From a virus: 61,750 nucleotides of DNA. The notes beneath the pieces were generated by a model, which made no database searches, was not told the DNA's origin, and worked only from the letters and a program-made list of their open reading frames with translations. A program made the position numbers and the translations under genes. The stretch spans positions 1 to 61,750 of the IMG/VR virus record IMGVR_UViG_3300044941_000295; one strand, given 5' to 3'. This document shows, piece by piece, positions 31,248 to 39,695 of the stretch; position 1 is the stretch's first letter, and each line of letters starts with the position of its first letter.

Positions 31248-32241
31248 ATTATTGGTGTGTGGCGACCCCCACACAATGATATCAAATCTAGAAGATTCTC
31301 AAAAGCTTTTAGATTTTATACTTGAAAATGCCTTAAAAGCAAAGGTAGACGGAGTTGTTTTTACTGGAGATCTTTTCCATAACCATGCGGTTGTTAGAAT
31401 TGAGGTTACGGACTTTTGGGTTAGAAATCTTCTAAAGCTGACTGAAAATAATTTAAAATGTATTATAATAGCAGGAAATCACGATATGGTGGGCGATAAA
31501 GCCAAGGAAGGCAAATTTAGCGCCGTAACCTCACTTGGCTTAATTCCAAACGTAATGGTAATTGATCAGAAAGATATAGTTACGTTCCCTGACAAAACAG
31601 TTTTGGCGCTTAGAGCTTATACAAGTGACCATGCACTTTTCATAAACGACTGTGCTGAAATGAAGGCAAAAGGCGCTAACTATTTAATTGCCCACCAAAC
31701 TTTCACTGGAGCGACCTATTCTAACGGTTTTTATGCTTCGGACGGTATTGATCCTTCACTTGTAGCTCAGGATCATGTTATTTCAGGTCACATCCACACC
31801 TCCATGCAGATTGGTAATTGCTTTTATGTTGGCAGCCCTAAAGCCGACAATATGGCAGACGCCAATATCCCCAAAGGGGTTTGGATTTTAAATTTTAAAC
31901 AAGATGGTTCTGGTTATAGCAAGGAATTCCTCTCAACAGATGCGGTAGTCACCTGCTATAAAAAGTTTAAGATTGTGGAAGGTGAGGATTTTCCTGTTTT
32001 AAATCCAGCGCACAAAAACTATCTAGAATTAGAGGGATCGAATATTTGGATTACTTCTATGAAAAAAAAGCTCAAGAATATGCAAAACCTACAGATTAAG
32101 GCAGTCCCAACAGACACAAAACTGTCCACATCAAAAGCAAGAGTTACAGATATAGAGGATTTCCTAACAAATCAATTTAAGCCAATCAACGGTCTAAAAA
32201 TAGAAGAGGTTCGTCAATTTATTAGGGGGCTTGATGAGTAA
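31240..32241 (+). CDS. SbcD/Mre11-like nuclease (gp47-like)
   Basis: This 333-residue protein starts at TTG 31240. Metallophosphoesterase motifs: CGDPHT (D-x-H), FTGDLFHNH (GDxxH), AGNHDM (GNHD), IAHQ and SGHIHTS (GHxH). The order and size fit SbcD and T4 gp47 nucleases that process ends with SbcC. The SbcC-like gene is 3 kb downstream. The start overlaps the preceding gene by 8 nt. Confidence 0.85.
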   Translation: MAKLLVCGDPHTMISNLEDSQKLLDFILENALKAKVDGVVFTGDLFHNHAVVRIEVTDFWVRNLLKLTENNLKCIIIAGNHDMVGDKAKEGKFSAVTSLGLIPNVMVIDQKDIVTFPDKTVLALRAYTSDHALFINDCAEMKAKGANYLIAHQTFTGATYSNGFYASDGIDPSLVAQDHVISGHIHTSMQIGNCFYVGSPKADNMADANIPKGVWILNFKQDGSGYSKEFLSTDAVVTCYKKFKIVEGEDFPVLNPAHKNYLELEGSNIWITSMKKKLKNMQNLQIKAVPTDTKLSTSKARVTDIEDFLTNQFKPINGLKIEEVRQFIRGLDE

Positions 32242-32650
32242 CGATAATAGCACAATTGTTGATAGTCATCGTAATATGCTGATGCTATCTAAAAACCTAA
32301 GCGATTTTCAAATTGAAAATCTAAGGCAGTGGCCATTTGTTTTTTTTAATGGCGTAGAAAATGTATCCGTATCTTGGAACTTTATAGAAGAAAAAGATGG
32401 AGAAGAGCTATTTAGTCCGGGATTTGTAACTTTTGACATTACAACCCAAAAAACAAACGATCTTGCAACATCGGTCGTGTTTTTAGAGTCTTGTGTTAAA
32501 CTTATGTTTTGGTCAGATACTAAAGTAAACATTTTAATTAATGGTGAACCATGGAACAGTCAAACAAAGTCATCAAATACCAAGAAGACTTCTCGGAAGA
32601 AGAAAACAAAGCGCTCCAAGAATTCATTAAAAATGGATGTCCCGGCTTAA
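32234..32650 (+). CDS. Unknown protein with Lys/Arg-rich tail
   Basis: This 138-residue protein begins MSNDNSTIVDSH; an in-frame TTG 3 nt earlier is a weaker start. The core FQIENLRQWPFVFFNGVENVSVSWNF resembles small phage beta-proteins. The basic tail (SQTKSSNTKKTSRKKKTKRS) overlaps the next gene by 100 nt in a different frame. Function unknown. Confidence 0.55.
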   Translation: MSNDNSTIVDSHRNMLMLSKNLSDFQIENLRQWPFVFFNGVENVSVSWNFIEEKDGEELFSPGFVTFDITTQKTNDLATSVVFLESCVKLMFWSDTKVNILINGEPWNSQTKSSNTKKTSRKKKTKRSKNSLKMDVPA

Positions 32651-33195
32651 CAAAAGTTGACGAGGACAGGACATTTGAGTGGTTTCGGCTTTACATGTCG
32701 GGCAAAAACTATGGAGAAATAGCCTCCATCTGTAACGTCAAAAAAGAACTTGTCCTGTATATTGGGAACAAGCTTAAATGGAATGAAAAAAGGATGTCTT
32801 ACTACTCAGAGATATCCTCAACCCTTCTTCAGAAGACCGTGACTGTTAAGGCAGAAAGTGCCAACACAATTGCTACTATGGTATCGGCCCTTAACCAGTA
32901 TTTTGGGGATAAATTTATCAATTATCTTAGAACTAAAGATGCTAAACATATTGACGGTATTGACTCTAAGATGCTGGCGCAATACTACAAGTCCTTGGAA
33001 ATGTTGGATAAATTGGTTCCAAGCTCCCCATCAGTTGCTGCAACCCCTGCCGTCAATATTAACGTTGGATCAAATGCCAAAATTGAGCAATCCCCTAATG
33101 GAGACGTCACTGTAACGACTGACGACTCCGCTAAAGAAATCTTGTCTGCATTAGCAAAATATAAAAAGAAATTGAGCGAAGAAGACGAGGGTTGA
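32551..33195 (+). CDS. HTH protein, possible terminase small subunit-like
   Basis: This 214-residue protein contains a helix-turn-helix-like segment (SGKNYGEIASICNVKKELV) followed by LYIGNKLKWNEKRMSYYSEI, a pattern used by small terminase subunits and other phage DNA-binding proteins. The middle is helical, the C-terminus disordered. It overlaps the previous gene by 100 nt. No terminase genes are adjacent, so TerS identity is only a suggestion. Confidence 0.4.
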   Translation: MEQSNKVIKYQEDFSEEENKALQEFIKNGCPGLTKVDEDRTFEWFRLYMSGKNYGEIASICNVKKELVLYIGNKLKWNEKRMSYYSEISSTLLQKTVTVKAESANTIATMVSALNQYFGDKFINYLRTKDAKHIDGIDSKMLAQYYKSLEMLDKLVPSSPSVAATPAVNINVGSNAKIEQSPNGDVTVTTDDSAKEILSALAKYKKKLSEEDEG

Positions 33196-33231
33196 CCTGC
33201 CCAAAATCCCATGATATGATTTTATCATGGG
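33192..33231 (+). promoter_or_regulatory. Sigma70 promoter with overlapping operator-like palindrome
   Basis: TTGACC at 33192-33197, 17 nt, TATGAT at 33215-33220 and six nt to the ATG at 33227. CCCATGATA (33208-33216) and TATCATGGG (33223-33231) form a perfect 9-bp inverted repeat that covers the -10 and the start codon. It could be a repressor site or an RNA hairpin, and the mRNA would be leaderless. Confidence 0.7.
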
Positions 33232-33601
33232 TTTCTTTATTGTATTCCTAGTTATTCAATCTTTTGGTCAAAATAACTCAACTTTTGACTACCTTCCCCC
33301 TCATAGGAGAGCTAGCAGGGCTGTGGACACAACTCAGAGAGCTATTTTAGCCTACCCCATGCCCAAAACAATTAAAAAGAATATCGAAACCAAGTTTATT
33401 AATTTAGCGGGAAAAGAATTCTCATCAACTATGGGGGTTTTTTATCTAATTTTTGAGAGAAAAGAAATTAGCACAAGATATTTTAACGGCTTAAGGCTTC
33501 CCACCCCCTTTTTTCAGGGATCAATAAGACCTGATTTAGGCTATAACTTTGAAACAAACAATGCCTACGGAGGCATATTTTACATAGGAGATTTTCCATG
33601 A
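33227..33601 (+). CDS. Exported protein of unknown function
   Basis: This 124-residue protein has an N-terminal signal peptide (MGFFIVFLVIQSFG) and a beta-rich mature part (GVFYLIFERKEISTRYF). Predicted leaderless. It is coupled by ATGA to another small protein. Periplasmic location is predicted; function unknown. Confidence 0.6.
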   Translation: MGFFIVFLVIQSFGQNNSTFDYLPPHRRASRAVDTTQRAILAYPMPKTIKKNIETKFINLAGKEFSSTMGVFYLIFERKEISTRYFNGLRLPTPFFQGSIRPDLGYNFETNNAYGGIFYIGDFP

Positions 33602-33840
33602 CACATTTAATTTTTGGCTTTATCCTTAGCTCAATCGGGAAAAATCCTGATATGGCATGTTTTGTGCCAAATAACGACACTGCTTACATGAGAGAAAGCT
33701 CTAGTCTTGAGAAAAAAATTGAATATAAGAACAACAGGGCGTTAGTTACAGAGAAGACTTCGCTAACTAACGGTTGGGTTTCCATTGAAAAGTATGGTAA
33801 AACAATTACCTTTCCCTTTGTCTGCAAAAAAATTAAGTAG
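33598..33840 (+). CDS. Small protein, possibly exported
   Basis: This 80-residue protein has a short hydrophobic start (MTHLIFGFILSSIG), a likely signal peptide, and a beta-rich end (ITFPFVCKKIK) with two cysteines. It overlaps the preceding gene by ATGA. Probably works with its neighbour in the envelope; function unknown. Confidence 0.55.
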   Translation: MTHLIFGFILSSIGKNPDMACFVPNNDTAYMRESSSLEKKIEYKNNRALVTEKTSLTNGWVSIEKYGKTITFPFVCKKIK

Positions 33841-33844
33841 ACAA

Positions 33845-33853
33845 TGGTATATT
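33845..33853 (+). promoter_or_regulatory. Extended -10 promoter TGGTATATT
   Basis: TG at 33845-33846 and TATATT at 33848-33853, with no good -35. The transcript would have a leader of about 30 nt with a GGAGG ribosome site before the ATG at 33892. Confidence 0.6.
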
Positions 33854-33891
33854 CACTTAAGGCATTATCGCCCAAACTACGGAGGAAAAAA

Positions 33892-34860
33892 ATGTTTAAA
33901 TTTATTTTATTAATGTTATTTACGATGTCGGGGGTTTTTGCCGCGGCACATAGCACAAAAAAAGATCTTCCAGATCTTACGGAAATCATTCTCACTGACG
34001 ATAACGTGATTTCTATGAAATCAGCTTTTACGTCAGATTCTGTCTCAGAGCTTATTGAGCAAGCGGCAAAGCTTGACTCGCGCCTGCCGGGCGGCCAGCC
34101 GATTTACCTGTTTTTGCGCACTCCCGGAGGTTCAATCCAAGCAGGGCTGGAGCTTTTTGAATACCTCAAGGGCCTTAATCGTCCTGTACATACTATCACT
34201 CTTTTTGCAGCCTCCATGGGATTCCAAACTGTTCAGCAATTGGGTAAGCGTTATATTTTAGAAAACGGCGTATTAATGAGTCACCGCGCCCGTGGTGGAA
34301 TTGACGGTGAGTTTGGTGGGGGAACAGCCCAGATGGATACTCGGTATGGTTTATGGCTTCGTCGAATCCAAGCTTTAGATGCTCATACCGTCAAACGCAC
34401 TAACGGCAAACAAACACTCAAGTCTTATCAGGCGGCGTACGCTAACGAATTGTGGCTTAACGGCAAAGAAGCTGTAGATCAAGGCTATGCTGATGCTGTA
34501 GTAAAGGTTAAGTGCGATGCGTCTTTAGAAGGAAAAGTAGAAAAATTGTCAATGAATTTTATTTTTATAACCATTGAAGTAACTATCCCAAAGTGTCCAT
34601 TGCGCACACGAATCATCAATACCCAAAGCAACATCCACACCAACCGTGGTGTAATGAAAATGCAGGATTTTGTCGCTATCAACCCTTCGTTTAAGACTTG
34701 TGAGCAAATTGAAAAAGAAAACGCCGCCAGCTCATACGCCTCAAAAGAGGTTGTATGTGCGCTAGATCCAAATCTAAACATGACTACAATTAATAACGAA
34801 ATCAAAAAAGCTACAGATTTTTTAATTAAGGACTTGTCTGAACATGTAATTAGAAACTAA
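33892..34860 (+). CDS. Exported ClpP/SppA-like serine peptidase
   Basis: This 322-residue protein starts at ATG 33892 (RBS CGGAGG) because the longer frame begins before the promoter. Residues 1-20 are a signal peptide (FILLMLFTMSGVFAAA). The ClpP-type fold shows LRTPGGSIQAG, then S108 in FAASMG and H131 in LMSHRA; the Asp is not certain. After about residue 210 a C-terminal extension with several Cys is unlike ClpP. A periplasmic ClpP-like enzyme is unusual because ClpP is normally cytosolic; SppA or related envelope peptidases are alternatives. Confidence 0.7.
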   Translation: MFKFILLMLFTMSGVFAAAHSTKKDLPDLTEIILTDDNVISMKSAFTSDSVSELIEQAAKLDSRLPGGQPIYLFLRTPGGSIQAGLELFEYLKGLNRPVHTITLFAASMGFQTVQQLGKRYILENGVLMSHRARGGIDGEFGGGTAQMDTRYGLWLRRIQALDAHTVKRTNGKQTLKSYQAAYANELWLNGKEAVDQGYADAVVKVKCDASLEGKVEKLSMNFIFITIEVTIPKCPLRTRIINTQSNIHTNRGVMKMQDFVAINPSFKTCEQIEKENAASSYASKEVVCALDPNLNMTTINNEIKKATDFLIKDLSEHVIRN

Positions 34861-34869
34861 GAGGTCTAT

Positions 34870-35115
34870 ATGTTGATTAAATTTTACTGCAATAATCCAG
34901 ACTGCAAAAACGAAATATCAAAGTTTTTTAAGTCTTACAAAGACATCCCACCTTTTTTGGATTGTGGAGCTTGTGGTGTAGGCAAGATGGAGAGGGAGTA
35001 TTCTGCTCCTTCCTCCAAGTCAACTATTGTGGTAGATAACGGCTTTCAGTCTAAATCCGTCGAAGTGTTGACCGAAGTAGTTGAAAGAGAGGAAAGAAAG
35101 GTTAATCATGATTAA
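34870..35115 (+). CDS. Small zinc-ribbon protein
   Basis: This 81-residue protein has Cys pattern CNNPDC and CGACG about 25 residues later, with ME-REYSAP following, an arrangement like FmdB-type zinc ribbons. The C-terminal tail is acidic. The stop overlaps the next start. Function unknown. Confidence 0.6.
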   Translation: MLIKFYCNNPDCKNEISKFFKSYKDIPPFLDCGACGVGKMEREYSAPSSKSTIVVDNGFQSKSVEVLTEVVEREERKVNHD

Positions 35116-35458
35116 ATTGTTGAAGCTTAAATTTCAAAATGTGGGTCGTTTTGTAGAAATGCAAAGTATTGATTTCACTAATAAAAGTAAGCTTCTTCAA
35201 TTTGACGCCAAAAACGAAAATACGGGAGGCTCCTCAGGTTCTGGGAAGTCTACCGTATTTCAATGTATTGATCTTCTTTTAGGAATTAATGGTGCTTCGG
35301 CTGCCACCCTACAAAGCCGCCTCACAAAGTCGGGTTTTTTTATAGAAGGGGAGTTTTTAATCAACGACATTCCAGTGACAATTTCTAGGTCAAAAAAAGA
35401 CGGCCTGATTGTAAGGACTCCAACAGAAACAGTCGAAGGAAATGCAAAAATAGCCTAA
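35108..35458 (+). CDS. SbcC/gp46-like ATPase, N-terminal half
   Basis: These 116 residues begin MIKLLKLKFQNVGRF and contain the P-loop SSGSGKSTVFQCIDLLLG. The frame is closed by two consecutive TAA codons (35456-35461) but continues without a frameshift into the rest of an SbcC/T4 gp46-like protein from 35462. The expected sequence there is of the type A-K-I-A-x-x-K-I-D. The two TAA codons appear to replace two ordinary codons. See the C-terminal half and the finding. Confidence 0.8.
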   Translation: MIKLLKLKFQNVGRFVEMQSIDFTNKSKLLQFDAKNENTGGSSGSGKSTVFQCIDLLLGINGASAATLQSRLTKSGFFIEGEFLINDIPVTISRSKKDGLIVRTPTETVEGNAKIA

Positions 35459-35461
35459 TAA
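35456..35461 (+). other. Two in-frame TAA codons inside the SbcC-like gene
   Basis: TAA TAA at 35456-35461 interrupts one continuous reading frame. The bases after them still read K-I-D-S-L-L-G-I-P-R-K-L-F in the same phase, a sequence that fits the SbcC/gp46 family. No frameshift is needed to join the halves. Confidence 0.85.
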
Positions 35462-35494
35462 AAAATCGACTCGCTGTTAGGTATTCCTCGTAAA

Positions 35495-37186
35495 TTGTTC
35501 GGCAAAATGGTTCATAAAAAACAGAAAGAGGGTGGGTTTTTTCTAGAGCTTACAGCCAAGGAAAGCTATGACTTTATGGTCGATTGTCTAGGACTTCAGG
35601 AATGGGAGTCTAAGTTGGACAAGATTAACGCCTTTTCTAAAGAGAAGGAGTTAACACTTATTCAGCTTCAAAATCAAATCAAAAACAACGAAGAGTTGTT
35701 GGGTAAATACGAATCTGATTTGTCGTCAATTACTAAACCTGCCGAGATAGATCAGAACGACTTGGATACAAAGCTAGATATCGCTTTAAGGGCGCTTGAT
35801 CAAGCCAAATCCAACATAGACACATTCAAAAATCAGCTAGCTCAGGAATTGCAAAACATAGAGCTGGAAAAGAATTCTAAGATCCCTCCCAAGCCTGAAA
35901 TGGCCGTTGATAAGGAACTTGACGTTCTTAAACAAGAACTAAACAGTATTGCTTCTAAGGAGCTAGAGGAGCGATCTGCGCTTAATAGCGCCCCAATAGA
36001 AGAAAAAATTAAAAACGCCCAGATCGCTCTCACTAACATTTCAAAAAAAGAGGTTGAGCTAGAAAATAAAGTTAATAAGGTTAAAGAGCTTAAAAAACAA
36101 AAAGAACATATTGTAGCAGCCACCTGCCCCACCTGTTCGCAAAAATGGGTTGGGGAATCTGCCGTAAAAAAAGTCGAACAGCTTTCAACAGAAATTGCCA
36201 ATCTTACGGCGGAAATTGTTCAGTTTAAAGACATAATAAGTAAAAAAGACATCATCACTAAAGCGCTGGACGGTCTGCGCCTAGAGAAAGAAAATAATGA
36301 TAAAATGTTATCAGAAATTGCTGTTAAATATGCGGAAATAAAAGCCGCTATTAACAATAAGATTTCCAACCTTAAAAATCTTGAAAGCCAAGCGCTTATT
36401 GAATGGAATTCCAAGAGGTTAGAGGTTATTAATAAATATGACAACCTAGCCCGAGAAAAAGAGAGACATTTTCAAAATCTTATCGGCGTCAATCAAGAAA
36501 CCCAACGGATGTGCGAGAATGACATAAACAACATTCGATCCTTAAAAGACAATTATCAAAAACAGCTAAGTGCTTATAATCAAATGACTTCAGCAATTGG
36601 CGTTAGGATTTCTGAGCTTAAGGAAAAAATAGCCCAAGATCGAGCATCAGAAGCTATTATCCAAAAAAACCTTTTGGTGGCAGCAGAATCTCACAGAGCT
36701 GTAAAAAATTACACTTTACAAATATTCCAAGATACGCTAAACTTTATTGGGGAATATGCAACTCAAATTTTGAATGCAGTTCCTGCCATGTCCAATGCGA
36801 CCTTGTATTTTGAAAATTGCAAAGAAACTAAGACGGGCAAGATCAAGGACGAGATTAATTGTATTATTAATTTAGATGGAGAGAATAATATTAACATTAA
36901 AACTTTATCGGGTGGAGAAAGAACGGCGGTGGATCTAGCGGTAGATTTAGCGGTTATTGAGGTGCTTGAATCTCAAGCAGGTAAGGGTGCTGACTGGATT
37001 GTGCTGGACGAACCTTTTACAGGTCTTGACTCGGTAGGGTGCGAAGCAGCTATAGACATTATTAAACAAATTGGACTTAAAAAAAGAATTATAATTGTAG
37101 ATCACAATCCAGAAGTCAAAGAAGTTATTGAAGAATCTATTATGGTACACAGACGTGGTTCCGAAAGCAACATTGTAGGAGGATAA
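35495..37186 (+). CDS. SbcC/gp46-like ATPase, C-terminal half
   Basis: This 563-residue frame is in the same phase as the N-terminal half. It includes RKLFGKMVHKKQKEGGFFLE, a coiled coil of about 190 residues, a zinc-hook CPTC near residue 200, further coiled coil, the signature LSGGERTAVDLAVD and Walker B WIVLDEPF. With the first half it gives a complete SbcC. The first usable start after the stops is TTG 35495 or ATG 35507, with no ribosome site, so separate translation would be poor. Candidate for read-through, recent inactivation or a sequence error. Confidence 0.82.
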   Translation: MFGKMVHKKQKEGGFFLELTAKESYDFMVDCLGLQEWESKLDKINAFSKEKELTLIQLQNQIKNNEELLGKYESDLSSITKPAEIDQNDLDTKLDIALRALDQAKSNIDTFKNQLAQELQNIELEKNSKIPPKPEMAVDKELDVLKQELNSIASKELEERSALNSAPIEEKIKNAQIALTNISKKEVELENKVNKVKELKKQKEHIVAATCPTCSQKWVGESAVKKVEQLSTEIANLTAEIVQFKDIISKKDIITKALDGLRLEKENNDKMLSEIAVKYAEIKAAINNKISNLKNLESQALIEWNSKRLEVINKYDNLAREKERHFQNLIGVNQETQRMCENDINNIRSLKDNYQKQLSAYNQMTSAIGVRISELKEKIAQDRASEAIIQKNLLVAAESHRAVKNYTLQIFQDTLNFIGEYATQILNAVPAMSNATLYFENCKETKTGKIKDEINCIINLDGENNINIKTLSGGERTAVDLAVDLAVIEVLESQAGKGADWIVLDEPFTGLDSVGCEAAIDIIKQIGLKKRIIIVDHNPEVKEVIEESIMVHRRGSESNIVGG

Positions 37187-37534
37187 GTGGAAGATTTAGA
37201 AATGCAAATCAAACAAGACATTCTCCAGTACATGAATATTTCGGAAAAAATGTCTTACAATGATAAAATTGATTTTTTGATGATGATTTTTAAAAAACAC
37301 ATCCTCATCAACAAATCCGACGTGATGCTTCATAAAAAAGATTTACAAGAGATCATTTCTAGATCTAAGCAGCTTTTTTCTGAAATGCCAGTACCAGTTG
37401 AAATGGATGGTTCGGACACACCTCTTAATCAAATGGAGATTCCAAATTTGTGCGTGGTTGAGTCCACTATAACATTTCTAAACAAAAATAATTGCCTTAA
37501 AAAGTTGCCAAAATTTAAATATAAGAAGAGATGA
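37187..37534 (+). CDS. Unknown protein
   Basis: This 115-residue protein starts at GTG 37187, directly after the SbcC stop, with AGGAGGATAA containing the ribosome site. Helical N-terminus, mid-segment DVMLHKKDLQEIISRSKQLF. Family not recognised. Confidence 0.5.
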   Translation: MEDLEMQIKQDILQYMNISEKMSYNDKIDFLMMIFKKHILINKSDVMLHKKDLQEIISRSKQLFSEMPVPVEMDGSDTPLNQMEIPNLCVVESTITFLNKNNCLKKLPKFKYKKR

Positions 37535-37800
37535 ATACGATTGAATTTAAAAAACCAGACCCTTACTGGAAAATCCAAAGGGTAAAACTCTATGCTGATA
37601 TAGGTACGTACACTTCTGTAGTTGAATTTGCGGACGGAATGTGCCATATCGTGGTAGATCAAGGATGTTGGAGAGTTGTTAATTGTGGTAGGTTTACCGC
37701 TCTATTGACGCCCTATTCAGTAGATTTATTAAAAAAATTACCAAGCAATCCGTACGATTATAAGCCGTACATGGATAGTCTAAACATACCAAAGGAGTAG
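37531..37800 (+). CDS. Unknown small protein
   Basis: This 89-residue protein has an aromatic and beta-type sequence (VKLYADIGTYTSVVEFADG; CHIVVDQGCWRVVNCGRF). ATGA overlap with the preceding gene. Function unknown. Confidence 0.5.
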   Translation: MNTIEFKKPDPYWKIQRVKLYADIGTYTSVVEFADGMCHIVVDQGCWRVVNCGRFTALLTPYSVDLLKKLPSNPYDYKPYMDSLNIPKE

Positions 37801-37802
37801 AT

Positions 37803-38093
37803 ATGTCAGAGCAAGACGCAGCAGCACTAAAAAAGAAAATGCAGAAAAAAGATTCCACTTTTACCGATTCTGTAGACGGCCTCCCAGCTACAGACATCAA
37901 ACAGAACATTCTTCTTTATTCAAAACATTTACACGACACCGAAATGGCGCTTAAAAATGACGAGGACATCAAAGAAGCTCAGGAGGCCCTTAAAGAAATG
38001 AAAGCTCCTTACACGGAAACTATGAAGATGTTGAAAGAAAAAATTAATTATCTACATCTGATTCTGAAGGACAAAGAGCTTGAAAAAGAATAA
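37803..38093 (+). CDS. Small helical protein of unknown function
   Basis: This 96-residue protein is a charged helix (EDIKEAQEALKEMKAPYTET) resembling small coiled-coil proteins. AGGAGTAG ribosome site before the ATG. It overlaps the next gene by 14 nt. Confidence 0.55.
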   Translation: MSEQDAAALKKKMQKKDSTFTDSVDGLPATDIKQNILLYSKHLHDTEMALKNDEDIKEAQEALKEMKAPYTETMKMLKEKINYLHLILKDKELEKE

Positions 38094-38721
38094 GGCTAAG
38101 GATAAGCCAATTTACGACAAGGATGGTCGTTGGGTTGAGGAGCGGGGGCGGATAAAGGGTGCTATTAGACGCGCCTTTCGCCTCCATCCTGCCTTAAAAG
38201 AGCTTCTTCAAGAGGCTAGGGTAGAGCTACCACCCAAGACTTTAAAGGACGGCTCTCTTGGCAAAAAAAATCAGGTGAGGTATAGATGCGCCTCCTGTGG
38301 TGAGCTTTTCAGTCAAAAAAATGTTCAGGTGGATCATATCAACACCGTTATTCCCTTGGACAAGTCTGAATCGGAAATGTCTTTTGAAGAGTGGATTGTG
38401 CTTACTGTTAGGGGTATTTTTTGTAAAAAAGAAAACCTCCAAGTGTTGTGCTCTACAAAAAAGAAAGACTTGCCTGCAGGAAAGCAGAGCTGTCATGGCG
38501 CAAAAACAGCTAGAGAAAACTTTATTCGTGAAGAGTTTAAACGTATGAAAGAGAACTCAACATCTTCTATTTACAAAGAGTTAGACGGCAAATCTACACA
38601 AGAAAAAATTGCTTTTTTTTCTAAAATGTATGATGATTACATGGTACATAAAGAAGAAGAGAGATTAGCAAAAGAGCGTAGAAAGCTTGAGCGTCTTGCC
38701 AAAAGAAAATCAAAAAAATAA
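38080..38721 (+). CDS. HNH endonuclease-like protein
   Basis: This 213-residue protein starts at TTG 38080. It contains CASCGELFS, VQVDHINTVIPL (H-N-type core DHI) and CKKENLQVLCSTKKK with CHG, a Cys-bracketed HNH zinc-finger nuclease arrangement. The C-terminus is strongly basic. It may be a homing endonuclease inserted between SbcC and ribonucleotide reductase genes, or a DNA-processing nuclease. Confidence 0.7.
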   Translation: MKKNKAKDKPIYDKDGRWVEERGRIKGAIRRAFRLHPALKELLQEARVELPPKTLKDGSLGKKNQVRYRCASCGELFSQKNVQVDHINTVIPLDKSESEMSFEEWIVLTVRGIFCKKENLQVLCSTKKKDLPAGKQSCHGAKTARENFIREEFKRMKENSTSSIYKELDGKSTQEKIAFFSKMYDDYMVHKEEERLAKERRKLERLAKRKSKK

Positions 38722-38735
38722 CAAAAGGATACACA

Positions 38736-39695
38736 ATGTCAATGACAACACCGAGGGCTACGTATAAGCCTTTTGTGTACGAACAGGCGTATAAGTATTG
38801 GGAACTACAACAACAGGCTCATTGGTTGCACACCGAAATATCAATGGCTGGGGACATTGCAGACTTCAAATCAAAACTAACCGAATCAGAAAAACATGTT
38901 ATAGGCCATATTCTAAAAGGATTTACACAGTCTGAGATCTTTATTGGCGAGTATTGGTCAAATAAGGTAGCAAAGTGGTTTAAGCACCCAGAAATTCAAA
39001 TGATGGCGTCCACTTTTTCCTCATTTGAGTCTATCCATGCGGTGAGCTATGCCTACCTGAACGATAGCTTAGGCCTTGACGATTATGAGGCTTTTTTGCA
39101 CGATCCAACCACTAAAGCCAAAATCGACAGGCTTATTACTACCAAAGGAAAAACTAAACAAGAAATCGCCAGATCTTTGGCAATTTTCAGCGCCTTTAAT
39201 GAAGGCGTAAATTTGTTTAGTTCTTTTGCGGTGCTTATGAACTTCCAACGTTTTAACAAAATGAAAGGACTTGGGCAAATTATTGCCTTTAGTATTCGTG
39301 ACGAAAGCCTTCATTCGGAGGCAGGCGTATGGCTTTTTAGGACGTTTGTTGCGGAAAATCCCGACATTTGGACAGATGAGCTTAAAAAAGATATATACGA
39401 CGCAGCCCGACTTACTGTTGAGCTAGAAGATAATTTTATCGACAAAGCTTTTGAGTTGGGTGATGTTGAGGGGCTTACAAAAGAAGATTTGAAAAACTAT
39501 ATCCGATTCAGGACTAACACCAAGCTCCAAGATTTGGGGCTTAAAATGAATTGGAAAAACGTCAATAAAGAGAGTATTGAAAGGATGATGTGGTTTGATG
39601 TTTTGTCAAATGGTGTCGAAATGCAAGACTTTTTTGCTGGTAGAGTTTCGACATACGCTAAAGGTTCAATTGATTGGAGTAAAATGTATGAGTAA
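38736..39695 (+). CDS. nrdB: Class I ribonucleotide reductase small subunit
   Basis: This 319-residue protein has the R2 helices: EISMAGDIADFK, FTQSEIFIGEYW, ESIHAVSY (E, H and radical Tyr, equivalent to Y122 of E. coli), and RDESLHSE (Glu and His). A four-helix metal-binding subunit that makes the tyrosyl radical. It directly precedes the large subunit, with overlapping ends, as a nrdB-nrdA unit. Confidence 0.88.
   Translation: MSMTTPRATYKPFVYEQAYKYWELQQQAHWLHTEISMAGDIADFKSKLTESEKHVIGHILKGFTQSEIFIGEYWSNKVAKWFKHPEIQMMASTFSSFESIHAVSYAYLNDSLGLDDYEAFLHDPTTKAKIDRLITTKGKTKQEIARSLAIFSAFNEGVNLFSSFAVLMNFQRFNKMKGLGQIIAFSIRDESLHSEAGVWLFRTFVAENPDIWTDELKKDIYDAARLTVELEDNFIDKAFELGDVEGLTKEDLKNYIRFRTNTKLQDLGLKMNWKNVNKESIERMMWFDVLSNGVEMQDFFAGRVSTYAKGSIDWSKMYE

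Noticed and set aside
35456-35461. Genome-wide TAA recoding to explain the SbcC split
   Set aside because: Many other genes in the window end in TAA at expected lengths with overlapping downstream starts, so TAA is read as stop.
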